Source: Micromonospora avicenniae (GTDB lineage: Bacteria; Actinomycetota; Actinomycetes; Mycobacteriales; Micromonosporaceae). From it: a DNA stretch of 48,632 bases. Within the stretch, counting starts at the first letter, position 1; each line of letters opens with the position of its first letter. Below the pieces are notes generated by a model, which saw nothing but the letters and a program-made list of their open reading frames with translations, did not search any database and was not told where the DNA came from. The stretch spans positions 1 through 48,632 of the forward strand of contig NZ_FTNF01000032.1 of assembly GCF_900156065.1 (NCBI RefSeq), given 5' to 3'. This document shows positions 6,623 through 15,779 of the stretch, piece after piece. The translations under genes were made by a program, and so were the position numbers.

Positions 6623-9571
6623 TCACTCGCAGGACTTGGCTCCCTTCGCGTACGCCAGGCCGAAACCGCCTGCCGACGAGTCCATGAAGATCACCTCGCG
6701 CCCCGCACCAGCGGTCGCGAACATCTGCGCGCCCGGGCTGCAGGACGCCGGGCCGACGTACTCCCCGTCGAACGTGTACTGCTTGAGCTTCGGGTTGAGC
6801 GCGTTGTCCGGGTAGCCGCCGGTGGAGAGCCAGAGGTCGTACGGGGCCTCCTCTGTGACCGTGAGCGTCGTGTCGGACAGCGTGAGCACATCGGCGCGGA
6901 TCGCCTGCGGCGAGTTCTCCTCGAAGAGCAGGTGGCTCGTGCCCGTGGCGAAGTCGAAGAGCCGTACGGAGTCGTTGAACGTGCCCTGGTTCCACTGGCC
7001 GTCGACGTACTGGCCGTAGTCGCGGTTGATGACCCAGGCGACGCCGGTGCCGGACAGCTGGGGGTAGCTCATCGTCTCGGCGCCGGGGTCACCGCCGGCG
7101 AAGGTGATCTTCCCCGTCGCGAGGTCGTACACCTCGACACCCAGCGACCACCGGTTGCCGTTGGCGTCGGGCTGCGCGTAGTCCTCGTACCGGACGTAGG
7201 AGATCTTTCCGTTCTTGACGTCCGGCGCCGTCGCGTTCCCGACCCAGTCGGGGTGCGCGAGGGTGTGCACGGTCCGCGAGCTGCCTTGCAGGTAGCGCAC
7301 GACGTCGAGGTAGTCCTGGTCCGGGTCGTACTGGCTCCACGCCACGACGTTGCCGTCGAAGCTCAGGCCGTCGATCCGGTACGGGGAGCGGTACAGCTCC
7401 TCCACCTGGCCGCCGCCGATCGGCGCCGACAGGATGCGGTCGGTCTCCCACGTCGGCGAGTCCTGGTCCGCCTCGATCGACAGCCACACGACCCGCTTGC
7501 CGTCGGTGTGCGGGAAGCTGTGCGGGTTCCCATCGTTCGGGGAGATCCGGTACGGCTTGATCTTGCCGTCGGTGCGGCCCACCCAGATCGACGTCGGCTC
7601 GGTGTGGTTCGCGTCCGAGCGCGGCACGGCGAACCAGCCGCCGGCCATGCTCGCCGTCATGTCGACGTACATTCCGGTGTTGAGCCGGTCGATGAGGAGG
7701 TCGGTCTTCTTGCCGTAGAGGTTCGCCTTCCACTTCGCGGTGATCCCGCGGGAGTCGAACGCCGCCCGCACGACCTTGAGGTCCTTGTTGCTCAGACCCG
7801 AGGACTTGGCGGAGGCGAGCACCGCCTCGCGGGCGTCCACGAAGTCGGACATGGGGGTGAGGTAGTCGGTGAGCGCCCGGTAGACGATCTTGTCGGCGAC
7901 GGGGCCGCCGAACGCCTGACGCAGGTCCCACAGCGCGCCGGACACGATCGTCGAGTTGAGGTGCACGCCACCGTCGTCCATCTGCGGCGTGTCCATGAGG
8001 TGCTGGAAGTCCGCGGTGGTGGCGCCGTCGTCGAGGTTGCGCAGGGCACACGTGGCGGGAGCCAGGGTGCGGCAGAGGTCACCGCCGATCAGGCTCGCCT
8101 CGGGGTCGGTCATCGGCGTGCCGGTCGCGTCGACGTCGATGGCGTTGCCGAAGTAGTCGGCGATCGCCTCGTTGAGCGCACCCGGCTGGCCGGCGTAGAC
8201 GAGGCTGGCGGAGTTCTCCACCACGCCGTGCGTCATCTCGTGGCCCACGACATCCGGGTCGGCGGCCAGCGGCAGGTACTCGGCGTCGCCGCTGCCGTAC
8301 ACCATCCGGGTGCCGTCCCAGTAGGCGTTGACCCACGGAGAGCCGCTGTAGGTGATGCCGACGATCGAGTTGATCGCCATGCCGTTGTCGTCCAGGCTGT
8401 TACGCCCGAGCTTCGTCTGGTACCACTCGAACACCTTCGCGGCGTCCCAGGCCGCGTCCACGGCGCCGGCGTCGGTGAGGTCCGCGCCGAGCGTGCTCGA
8501 CGGCGACGTGAACGGCCCGACGCCCTCGGGCAGCTGGCCGCCGAGCAGGTCGTAGTAGTCCCGGCCCCGAGCGTCCCAGGTCGTGATCGGCACCGTCCGG
8601 CCCTCCGGGAGGGTGTGGGTCTGGTCGATCATGAGGTACGAGTCCGCGTCGTCGGCCCGCACGAGCGGGACCGGCACGGTGGCGCCGTGCAGGCTCTTGC
8701 CCTCGCCGACGACCGAGGTCGTGCCGCTGGCCGACACCGACGGCGTCGGCACGGTCCGCGGCGCGACAGCGGTCCCGCCGGCGGCCAGGGCGGCGGCCTG
8801 CTGCGCGGTGGCGAAGGACTTGATCCGGGTGACGCTGAGCAGCGTCACCCCGTTCGTCGCGCCCACGTACACGTCGCGGAGCACGGGCTGGCCCGTGGCG
8901 ACGTCCTTGCCCTTGACGAGCACGCGCCGCGCGAGCACGCCGGTGCCGGTCGGCATGACCACGAGCCCCTGGTCGGTGCCGGTGAGGTCGGCGCTGGCCG
9001 CGCCGGGCTTCGCACCGGGCCGCGGCTCTCCGGCCACGACGGCGGCGCCGGGGTGCAGGCTCCTGCGTACGTCCTCGACCGCTCGCGCGATCGCGACGTC
9101 CGCGGGCATCGTCGGGCGCGTCGTGTCGACATCGAGGTCGGTGAAGTAGCTGCCCGACGTGCCGGTCACCGCACGCTTGCCGGCCTTCTTCTCCATCCGC
9201 ACCACGTACTGGCCGCCGAACACGGGCAGGCCCTTGTACTTCTGGTTCAGCCGGACCGTCTCCCGCGTGCCCCGCGTGTCGACGCTCGCCGTGGTGAGCG
9301 TGCCGGCCGGGTCGGCGATCCTGTAGCGGTCCTTGTGGCCCGTGAGGTGGGCCTTGGCGGCCTTGTCCGGTGCGATCGTGGCGTCGACCGGGTCGGCCAG
9401 GTCGTCCACGAGCGCCGGGGTGTCCGTAGCGGGCGCCACGGTCGCCGGGACCGGCGCCTCCGCGTCCGTCGTCGTGCTCGCCGGCGCGGCGTTCGCGGCC
9501 TGGGCGGTGGTGCCGAGGAGGGCGGCCGCCGCCAGGATGGCGAGGGCGGGTGGTGCCTTGACTCTGCGCAT
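6623..9571 (-). CDS. Secreted M4 (thermolysin-like) zinc metallopeptidase with large C-terminal extension
   Basis: 982 residues from the ATG at 9571, which has AGGAG 6 bases upstream; a TTG at 9586 is less likely. A signal peptide (basic start, ALAILAAAALLG, cleavage near AANA) is followed by a propeptide with an FTP-like domain (about 75-140: YRIADPAG, YKGLPVFGGQYVVRM). The catalytic domain contains HEMTH (444-448), GALNEAIADYFG with the third zinc ligand Glu468, and GGVHLNSTIVSGALW with the transition-state His. About 370 residues follow, with repeated W/Y-rich strands such as DGKRVVWLS and VVAWSQYDPDQDYLDV that look like a TolB-type beta-propeller. Ordinary M4 enzymes stop before this. It would be exported by Sec and self-processed. 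Confidence 0.92.
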   Translation of the reverse strand: MRRVKAPPALAILAAAALLGTTAQAANAAPASTTTDAEAPVPATVAPATDTPALVDDLADPVDATIAPDKAAKAHLTGHKDRYRIADPAGTLTTASVDTRGTRETVRLNQKYKGLPVFGGQYVVRMEKKAGKRAVTGTSGSYFTDLDVDTTRPTMPADVAIARAVEDVRRSLHPGAAVVAGEPRPGAKPGAASADLTGTDQGLVVMPTGTGVLARRVLVKGKDVATGQPVLRDVYVGATNGVTLLSVTRIKSFATAQQAAALAAGGTAVAPRTVPTPSVSASGTTSVVGEGKSLHGATVPVPLVRADDADSYLMIDQTHTLPEGRTVPITTWDARGRDYYDLLGGQLPEGVGPFTSPSSTLGADLTDAGAVDAAWDAAKVFEWYQTKLGRNSLDDNGMAINSIVGITYSGSPWVNAYWDGTRMVYGSGDAEYLPLAADPDVVGHEMTHGVVENSASLVYAGQPGALNEAIADYFGNAIDVDATGTPMTDPEASLIGGDLCRTLAPATCALRNLDDGATTADFQHLMDTPQMDDGGVHLNSTIVSGALWDLRQAFGGPVADKIVYRALTDYLTPMSDFVDAREAVLASAKSSGLSNKDLKVVRAAFDSRGITAKWKANLYGKKTDLLIDRLNTGMYVDMTASMAGGWFAVPRSDANHTEPTSIWVGRTDGKIKPYRISPNDGNPHSFPHTDGKRVVWLSIEADQDSPTWETDRILSAPIGGGQVEELYRSPYRIDGLSFDGNVVAWSQYDPDQDYLDVVRYLQGSSRTVHTLAHPDWVGNATAPDVKNGKISYVRYEDYAQPDANGNRWSLGVEVYDLATGKITFAGGDPGAETMSYPQLSGTGVAWVINRDYGQYVDGQWNQGTFNDSVRLFDFATGTSHLLFEENSPQAIRADVLTLSDTTLTVTEEAPYDLWLSTGGYPDNALNPKLKQYTFDGEYVGPASCSPGAQMFATAGAGREVIFMDSSAGGFGLAYAKGAKSCE

Positions 9572-9748
9572 CTGTTGCTCCTGCAAGGTGGTCCAGCGCC
9601 CGGCCGACTCCTTGCGGCACGGGATTTGATCACCCTCACTGCGGTGTCACCACCGGCACAAGGACCACTTTGCGCACCTGCACAAATCAGAAGGCCGCCG
9701 AGGAAGAGCCGATCCGAACGGCACACCTGGTCGGGCCGATGGCGGGGG

Positions 9749-10696
9749 TCAGCTGGCAGCGAGACTACGGATACCGTCACGGTAGGTGGGGTAGGTCGGT
9801 GTCCAGCCGAGCTCCCGCTTGGCCTTGTCGTTCGAAAGGCGCGCCGCCGAGGTCAGGAACACGTACAGGTACGGACCGATGACCCGCACGAGCGACAGCG
9901 GTACGGTCATCGGCTTCGGCGTGCCGAACGCGGCTGCCAGGAACCGCACGTGCGCGTTCATGGAGGCCGGCTCGTCGTCGACGATGTGGTAGGCCTGGCC
10001 GGGCGTGCCGCGTTCCAGGGCCGCAACGGTGGCCGCACCAGCGTCGGCGAGATGGGTCCACGGCAGCAGGCCCGGGCGACGGTCGGGCACGACGGGCAGC
10101 CGGCGTTTGCGCAGCATCGTGACGATCTGATCCGTGCCGCCAGCACCGAATCCGGGACCGTAGAGGGCACCGAAACGCAGCGAGATGCCATCCACGCCGT
10201 CGGTGTGCAGGGCGAGGTGCTCCTTGACCCGGAAGCCTTGCAGGTGGCGCTCCAGCGCCGGCGTGCGCCCGGGCGGCGCGAACGGGGTGTTGGTTTCGGT
10301 GATCGTCCGGTCGCCGAAATCGCCATAGCCATACCCGAAATGCATCGACTCGACGATGAGCCGGCGGGCGCCGATCGACTGGACCGCCTCGATGAGGTTG
10401 CGGGTGCCCTGGACACGCAGCGCGTCGGTGGCGGCCATGTTCTGGTGCCGCATCGGCACTTTCCGCAGCGCGGTCGCCGCGTGGATGGCCGCGTCCGCCT
10501 GCATGCCGTCAACGGCATGCAGGAGAGCGTCGCGGTCCATCAGATCCGCCACCAACGGCTCAACGCCCATCCTGCCCAGCTGCTCGGCGCCGGCGGGCGA
10601 CCGGGTCAGGCCGATCACGTCGTGACCGGCGTCGGCCAGAGCCATGCTCATGTGTCTTCCGAGGACGCCAGAGGCACCCGCCACAAGCACTCTCAT
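9749..10696 (-). CDS. NAD-dependent epimerase/dehydratase family protein (extended SDR)
   Basis: 315 residues. The Rossmann glycine motif is at the start (VLVAGASGVLGRHM), followed by LVADLMDRDALLHAV and AAIHAATAL. HFGYGYGD stands in the region of the usual YxxxK; a Tyr is present, but I cannot confirm the exact catalytic Lys. SLRFGALYGPG is the substrate-loop motif typical of extended SDRs. The ATG at 10696 has GGAGG 5 bases upstream, which favours it over a start 8 codons further upstream. The C-terminal part LGWTPTYPTYRDGI is the usual family ending. It could act on a nucleotide sugar or a small ketone; context does not decide. Confidence 0.85.
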   Translation of the reverse strand: MRVLVAGASGVLGRHMSMALADAGHDVIGLTRSPAGAEQLGRMGVEPLVADLMDRDALLHAVDGMQADAAIHAATALRKVPMRHQNMAATDALRVQGTRNLIEAVQSIGARRLIVESMHFGYGYGDFGDRTITETNTPFAPPGRTPALERHLQGFRVKEHLALHTDGVDGISLRFGALYGPGFGAGGTDQIVTMLRKRRLPVVPDRRPGLLPWTHLADAGAATVAALERGTPGQAYHIVDDEPASMNAHVRFLAAAFGTPKPMTVPLSLVRVIGPYLYVFLTSAARLSNDKAKRELGWTPTYPTYRDGIRSLAAS

Positions 10697-10843
10697 CACT
10701 ACCTCCAATGGGGAGATCAATCACGGGTCAGGGGCCGTCGAAACCAGTTCGAAATGATGAAACCGACACACGTGCGGCGCCGGGGGCGCTTCCTGGAAGG
10801 TGACGGAAGAGCTCGAAGCTGCCTGGACACGCCGGCGCTGAGC

Positions 10844-11215
10844 TCAGTTCACCGGTGGCGCCCAGGCGGGGCGCCTGATCAAGCAGAACGGATGACCGGC
10901 CGGGTCGGCATACACATGATCGCCGGGCAACCGCCGCGCGCCGAGCGCGAGCACTTTCTCGCCCGCGGTCACCTGGTCGTCGACCATCACGTCGAGATGC
11001 ATCTGTTGTGGCACTGTCGGCTCCGGCCACGTCGGCGGCGTCAGCTCGGTGGCGCTCTGAAACGCCAGCCCGGACGTCGCGGTGTTGGCCGATACGACCA
11101 CGAAGTCCTCATCCGCATAGGTGATCGGGTCGCCGAGCACCGCACTCCAGAACCGGGCTTCAGTCGGCGGATCCGGGCTGTCGATGATCAGATGGTGCAA
11201 CCGGCCGATCGGCAT
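10844..11215 (-). CDS. VOC (glyoxalase/bleomycin-resistance) superfamily protein
   Basis: 123 residues, the length of a single two-module VOC chain. RLHHLIIDSPDPPTEARFWS is the first beta-alpha module with the metal-side His; MHLDVMVDDQ and VYADPAGHPFCLI give the second module. The conserved D-P-x-G-H-P-F-C-L ending is typical of actinobacterial VOC proteins. The ATG at 11215 has GGAGG 8 bases upstream, which excludes the 53-codon upstream extension. Members include dioxygenases, isomerases and drug-binding proteins; I cannot say which this is. Confidence 0.85.
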   Translation of the reverse strand: MPIGRLHHLIIDSPDPPTEARFWSAVLGDPITYADEDFVVVSANTATSGLAFQSATELTPPTWPEPTVPQQMHLDVMVDDQVTAGEKVLALGARRLPGDHVYADPAGHPFCLIRRPAWAPPVN

Positions 11216-11401
11216 CGCGAACACCTCCGTGACGGTTAGGTGACCGGGCCCCAGCGTATTCCGGTGCTTACATGAACGGGAAGAATCAGTTCGGATCGCC
11301 GGGGCATGCCGTCGCCTATTTCCGTCGGTTGATGGTTCAGCACGAAGGTGGCTTTCTGCGACGGGGAACGTCACCGAGCCGATCGACGGTCGGAGCCGGT
11401 G

Positions 11402-11440
11402 TCGGCAAGGGCGTCGGACATGGCCCGACGCCCTTGCCGA
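11402..11440 (-). terminator. Hairpin terminator after the S1 peptidase
   Basis: A perfect 16-bp inverted repeat (11402-11417 and 11425-11440, 7-base loop) lies 17 bases downstream of the stop codon of the S1 peptidase at 11457. Confidence 0.85.
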
Positions 11441-11456
11441 TTGCCGGATCGGCTTG

Positions 11457-12332
11457 TCAGTAGACGGTCACACCGTACGCGTTGGCTGCCTCGCGTACGG
11501 GCTGGTAGAAGGTGGTGCCACCGGTCGTGCAGTCACCGCTGCCGCCCGAGGTGAGGCCGAGCGCCTTCGAGCCGTCATAGAGTGGGCCGCCCGAGTCGCC
11601 GTGATCGGCACACACGTTGGTCTGGATCATGCCGCTCACGGTGCCGCCGCCCTTGCCGGAGTAGCGTACCGACACGTTGAGCGCGGTCACGGTTCCCCGG
11701 TGAGTGCCGGTGGTCGATCCGGTCCGTGTGACGGATTCCCCCACGTAGGCGTCGGCGACTGTGAACCCGCCGGGGTGGCTGAGTGAGGTGTTGTCGTAGC
11801 GGACCAGCGCGTAATCGTTGCCCGGGAAACTGGAGTTGACGGTCGGGCCGATCGGAGTGCTCTGGCTGGCATTGGTGTACCAGGCGTTGGCGACGTCTCC
11901 GCAGTGCCCGGCGGTGAGGAAGTAGTAGGTGGTGCCGCTGACGACGTTGAAGCCGAGCGAGCATCGGTATCCGCCGCCGTAGATGGCGTCACCGGCGGAC
12001 AACAGCGGGCTGAAGACCCCGGAGGCCCGCTCGACACGGATGGCGCCGGCCTTGGTGCCGGCGGTCTGCTTGATCGTGGCAATCTCGGCGGGCGAGACGG
12101 TGTCATCGGCGGTCACGACGACACGGCCGGATGCCGGGTCGACGTGCCAGGCGATGCCCTCGACGCCCGAGCGATGCACCGCGGCGTTGACCTCAGCGAG
12201 TTGGTTGGCAGTGAAGTCCTGAGGGGACGCCGTTGCGGCGGTCGGCAGTACGAAGGCGGTGGTGGCGATCGCACCGACGGCGGCGGCGAGTAACCGGGCA
12301 GATCGGGCGAATGGACTGAGCTTGTTCCTCAC
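11457..12332 (-). CDS. Secreted S1 family serine peptidase (streptogrisin/alpha-lytic type)
   Basis: 291 residues from a GTG at 12332 with GAGGAGG 5 bases upstream. It has a signal peptide (LLAAAVGAIATTAFVLPTAA), a short prosegment of about 75 residues (HRSGVEGIAWHVDPASGRVV, as in alpha-lytic protease pro-regions), then a mature chymotrypsin fold. The triad is His143 in LTAGHCG, Asp173 in NDYALVRY and Ser247 in GDSGGPLY. Cys124/144 and Cys241/268 are placed for the two conserved disulfides. It would be exported and activated by removal of the prosegment. Streptogrisin-like proteins of this length are common in actinomycetes; substrate preference cannot be read with confidence. Confidence 0.93.
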   Translation of the reverse strand: MRNKLSPFARSARLLAAAVGAIATTAFVLPTAATASPQDFTANQLAEVNAAVHRSGVEGIAWHVDPASGRVVVTADDTVSPAEIATIKQTAGTKAGAIRVERASGVFSPLLSAGDAIYGGGYRCSLGFNVVSGTTYYFLTAGHCGDVANAWYTNASQSTPIGPTVNSSFPGNDYALVRYDNTSLSHPGGFTVADAYVGESVTRTGSTTGTHRGTVTALNVSVRYSGKGGGTVSGMIQTNVCADHGDSGGPLYDGSKALGLTSGGSGDCTTGGTTFYQPVREAANAYGVTVY

Positions 12333-12736
12333 TGGCTCCTCCTCAGGAGTGGCAAGGCCCGTTGGATCGTGGCCCATGGGCGCGATCGGGAGACGTGTCG
12401 CCTGCTCGACCGATGTCTCTCGAAGGCCCCTCCGAGTATCGGCACGCATCAATCAGTTTGCAAGGTGCAAGTTTCTGGTCGACGTGCAGGCCGCGGACCC
12501 GGGAACCGGATCCCTGTGCGAATCAGGAGTCCAAGGGCGGCGACCGTCACGGCCAGGAGCGCGCAGACGCGCTCACGCCGCCGGCCGGCTCCGACGCGCC
12601 GGCGGAGCGCAGGCTCGCTGGCAGGTCGCCCGGAAAGCACCCCGTTTGCGTACGCCCACGCCGACATGCGTGGGCGGCACCGGAGATCCCCACCGAGTGA
12701 CCATGCTGCGCCCCGCGCCGATGCGGGACCAGGTGA
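12333..12736. other. 404-base stretch without a supported gene
   Basis: This stretch lies upstream of the S1 peptidase and presumably contains its promoter. A minus-strand open frame around 12450-12667 encodes one hydrophobic segment (LLAVTVAALGLLIRTGI) but has no family resemblance or ribosome-binding site; it might be a membrane-protein scrap. I see no other feature. Confidence 0.35.
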
Positions 12737-13262
12737 CTAACCCGGCCAGCCAATAGCATCGAGGAACTCCTCCACGGCGACCACGACTTGACTGAGCACC
12801 GTGATCGACTCGGTAAGCGGGCCAGGTACGTACATGCCGTGATCCGCGCCTTCCACCTCTAGCGTGTGGGGCGTCAGCCGGCGGGCGACGTCACCGTCCC
12901 ATCTTTTGTCGGCAGTGCCACCCACGAGCAGGAACGGCGCGGTCGCACGGTCCAACGCATCGGCCACCCAGGGCAGGTCGAGCAGGGGCGTGAGCCACAC
13001 GGCGGGCAAGGATCTCTCGGCGGCGATCGCTGCCGCGTTCGTGCCGAGCGACTTGCCGATCAGCAGTGGGCGACCACCGATTTTGTCGATCAGCGGAACC
13101 ACCTCACCGCCGACCCAGCTCTCGATTTCGTGCTGCCCGGCCGCCGGAAACTTCTGGGACCACGATTGTTGCGCCCCGCTGCTGCGCCACATCGCCGGCG
13201 TACATCAGCAGGGGAACCTCGGGCCCGAACCTACCGCCCGGAATCACGACAGCGTCAGCCAT
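12737..13262 (-). pseudogene. Alpha/beta hydrolase interrupted by a frameshift
   Basis: From the ATG at 13262 the first frame reads MADAVVIPGGRFGPEVPLLM and ends in a shifted sequence near 13160. The next frame resumes with SQKFPAAGQHEIESWVGGEV and GKSLGTNAAAIA, the nucleophile elbow G-x-S-x-G, followed by PFLLVGGTADKRWDG (acid residue region) and EGADHGMYVPG with the catalytic His. Together these give a complete small hydrolase of about 175 residues. One indel separates the two parts. If it is a sequencing error the gene is intact; otherwise it is a recent pseudogene. Confidence 0.72.
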
Positions 13263-13494
13263 GCGGGCGACCTTACTCAGGGCAGGTTCGGCGTGCAGAA
13301 CGCGTGCGACAGGGGCGGCGCCGTCGGACCATCTATGCGCCACAAACGCGGTGCCAGTAGTAGACGCGGCAAGATGTCGTGTCCTGGTAGGGATGGAGGT
13401 CTTGTCGCGGCGCGCCCTCGACTACGGCCCAGGGTCGCGGCGGGTGAGTCACCACTGCATCGGGAGCAACCCCGCGGCCCTAGTATCGACGACC

Positions 13495-14454
13495 ATGGGC
13501 AGCCGGGTGAACTACGTGCTCGTTCAGGACGGCCGCTCCGTGCGGTACGCACACGGCGGCTACGGCCTCGACTACCACTTCGCCGCTGGGCCTGACATCA
13601 CGCTTCGCTGGCTCGCCCAGCTCGACGACTACCGGGACGACTTCTGGTTCGAGGACCTGGTTTGTGAAGGCGGCCTGCTCATCGACGTCGATGCGCAGCA
13701 ATTGCTGCTCTTCACCGAACTGGGGCAGTTCCCTCTCGAGCGGCGCTATGCCTACCGTGCGGGGCTGCTGGATGCGTACCGGCGCACCTGGAGCGGGTGG
13801 TCGGTGAGCTGGGCGTACGACGGGATCGGCGACCTGTTGGCGTACCTGGGGGAGAGCCGCGACCAAGTGCGCGGCGAGCGCACCTGGTGGGATGGCCTGT
13901 ACCCAGACGGCGGGGAACGGCCGGACGGCCCGGTGGAATACCTCGTCAGCGTGGCCGACGCTGACGGAGGGTGCCAGCTCTACGCCTTGCCCTTCGAGTC
14001 TTGCCCGCCGTGGCGACTCGGCCCGCGCCTGCTGGACCGGCTCGACTCACGCGACCTCGTCACTGTGTGCTCGACGCACCCTACGGCGGGGCTGCATCTC
14101 GACGTTGCGCGACGCCGGGCCGGGCTGTGGAGTATCCGGCCGTTGGTCGGGCTGGTTGAGGACTGGTCGGAGTTGTGGCCGGGCTGGGAGTTGGAGCTGT
14201 GGGGCGACGACCTCGGCCGGCAGGTCGCCGCGCTTGGTGGGACGGTTGCCGTGCCGGGCGTTGACCTCGCCGCGGAGCGGGCCACGCTGGCGGAACGGGT
14301 TGACCGGTACTGGTTCGTCGAGGAGCGTATGCGGGCGGCCGGCCAGGACGTCGACCAGCTCCGGGCGTGGAACCTCGGAGGTGTCGCGACTCTCCTCGAC
14401 GCCCGCGTCACCCCGGACGAACTCGCCCGGGCCGTCGCCCTGATCCGCGGCTGA
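13495..14454 (+). CDS. Hypothetical protein, 319 residues
   Basis: No family recognised. The ATG at 13495 begins MGSRVNYVLVQDGRSVRYAH, which looks like a natural N-terminus; the frame is open further upstream, but only as an artefact of high GC. The protein is soluble and rich in Trp and acidic residues (DYRDDFWFEDLV, WSGWSVSWAYDGIGDLLAY, WPGWELELWGDDLG), with a C-terminal helix ending LARAVALIRG. No signal peptide or membrane segment. The composition resembles cytoplasmic immunity-type proteins of polymorphic toxin loci, and nearby genes include SUKH members, but this is inference only. Confidence 0.65.
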   Translation: MGSRVNYVLVQDGRSVRYAHGGYGLDYHFAAGPDITLRWLAQLDDYRDDFWFEDLVCEGGLLIDVDAQQLLLFTELGQFPLERRYAYRAGLLDAYRRTWSGWSVSWAYDGIGDLLAYLGESRDQVRGERTWWDGLYPDGGERPDGPVEYLVSVADADGGCQLYALPFESCPPWRLGPRLLDRLDSRDLVTVCSTHPTAGLHLDVARRRAGLWSIRPLVGLVEDWSELWPGWELELWGDDLGRQVAALGGTVAVPGVDLAAERATLAERVDRYWFVEERMRAAGQDVDQLRAWNLGGVATLLDARVTPDELARAVALIRG

Positions 14455-14690
14455 CCGGTAGCGCGTCGCCGTAGCCTGTCCGCGGAGGCGGCGACGGTCG
14501 GTAATGGTCAGCCTGGACTGAGCAGGTAGCAGCGATCCGGCCCGGAGCAGTCCGTGGCCCGTCCCTCGCTGGTGCCGTTGGGTAGACGTCCCCCGGTCCG
14601 GCGACGGTCGGTGTGGCGGGCGCCCCGCAACGGTGAGTTGCGGCCGTCAGCGCAGGGTGTTGGACCGATCCGCGCTCCTATACTCGCCCG

Positions 14691-15062
14691 ATGATCGAGG
14701 GATGGTCGATTGTCCCGGAGCGGTCGGCGGTCAATGCCGCCGGCCCGAACGTCGAGGTCGTACATGGTGATGGCGTCACTTTCGCGTACGGAGCCGACGC
14801 GCTGGTCGTGATCGTCGACGCCGGCGACCGGCCCCACGGCAACGCCGTCGACGACGCGAACACGCTGATGCTGCGCGAGCCTCTACCCAGCGAGGCGACT
14901 CAGTGGATGAGCTCGAAGAACCGGTCCAATCAGCCGCTCCTGGGCTTTGTCAAGATGGCCGAGGGCTGCCTGGCCCTCGGTGAGCTCTACCAAGCCAAGA
15001 GCATCTACCGCGGGATGGACCCGTACACCGGGGAAGAGGGGTCACTTACGCTCGCTGACTGA
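14691..15062 (+). CDS. Hypothetical protein, probably damaged at the 3' end
   Basis: 123 residues from the ATG at 14691, with no recognisable family and no clear ribosome-binding site. The N-terminal half has a beta-rich pattern (VEVVHGDGVTFAYGADALVV, then IVDAG). It ends at 15062 in GSLTLAD; a new frame opens immediately (LTWREPLPPGLL), so a frameshift near the stop may have split a longer gene. Its neighbours on the same strand are SUKH-like genes. It could equally be a spurious frame. Confidence 0.4.
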   Translation: MIEGWSIVPERSAVNAAGPNVEVVHGDGVTFAYGADALVVIVDAGDRPHGNAVDDANTLMLREPLPSEATQWMSSKNRSNQPLLGFVKMAEGCLALGELYQAKSIYRGMDPYTGEEGSLTLAD

Positions 15063-15245
15063 CCTGGCGGGAGCCGCTTCCCCCAGGGCTGCTGGACAAG
15101 GCGCGGCCAACGCCGACGCTGCCGGTACCCGATATCGACTGGCTACACGATGTGCCGCAGCACCCGACTCGAGCACTGCGTTCCTTTCTGACCGCGTGGT
15201 ACGCCGATGTGCCGGTGCTACCGGCCACACCCCGGGCACGCGGCC

Positions 15246-15779
15246 ATGAAACTTCCGGCCCCGCTGCTGGCCTTTCACGACATCGCCGCCGGCCGCGAGG
15301 AGATCCTCGGCCAGCAGGACTTCATCGAGCCGCTCGACGAGATCGAGTATGCGGAAGACGAGCCGCTGGTGGTCTTCGCGGCCGAGAATCAGGGCGCCTG
15401 GGTGGCGTTGATCGACCCCACCAACGACGATCCCGTCGTTTGGTACGACGGCGGCCCGAAGCGGCTACGCGAGCGGGAACGCCTCAGCGGCTTCCTGCTC
15501 CAGTTCGCCCTCAACGAAGCGGCGAGCACCTCACCGTTCACCGGCTTCGCCACGGTCACCACGGAGGTCCTGGATCAGTTCGTCGAGGAAATGGTTCCCG
15601 TCCCGCTGCAACCGATGCGTGTTCCTGGCGACCCGACACGCCATTGGGTGGCTCCCGGACTGGTCGCCATGGCCGCCGACTACGGCGAGAGTGGTATCTG
15701 GCTCAGCGTCGGCAGCCGGCAACCCTCAGCCCTGCGGCCCCTACGCTCCCGCCTCGAATGGGAACAGTTCAACGGTTAG
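15246..15779 (+). CDS. SUKH/SMI1-KNR4-like immunity-type protein, N-terminus shifted out of frame
   Basis: 177 residues from the ATG at 15246. LPAPLLAFHDIAA, VVFAAENQGAWVALIDP and LSGFLLQFALNEA follow the order of SMI1/KNR4-like immunity-type proteins of actinobacteria. The preceding frame (about 15119-15245) encodes DIDWLHDVPQHPTRALRSFL and AWYADVP, which reads as the missing N-terminus, so one indel near 15240 probably split the gene. No start codon is obvious for the upstream part. No membrane segment. Such proteins typically neutralise a toxin delivered by contact, but no cognate toxin is adjacent here. Confidence 0.6.
   Translation: MKLPAPLLAFHDIAAGREEILGQQDFIEPLDEIEYAEDEPLVVFAAENQGAWVALIDPTNDDPVVWYDGGPKRLRERERLSGFLLQFALNEAASTSPFTGFATVTTEVLDQFVEEMVPVPLQPMRVPGDPTRHWVAPGLVAMAADYGESGIWLSVGSRQPSALRPLRSRLEWEQFNG

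Noticed and set aside
6932..11239. A plus-strand open frame of more than 1400 codons
   Set aside because: It runs antisense through the M4 peptidase, the epimerase and the VOC gene, all of which have clear motifs and ribosome-binding sites. Its translation is Val/Arg/His-rich without domains; it is a by-product of high third-position GC.
12449..12667. Possible small membrane protein upstream of the S1 peptidase
   Set aside because: One hydrophobic segment in an Arg-rich frame, no initiation signal, no homology that I recognise.
14455..14690. Repeated GCGACGGTCGGT in the spacer as a regulatory repeat
   Set aside because: Only two copies with unequal context in GC-rich sequence; not distinguishable from chance.
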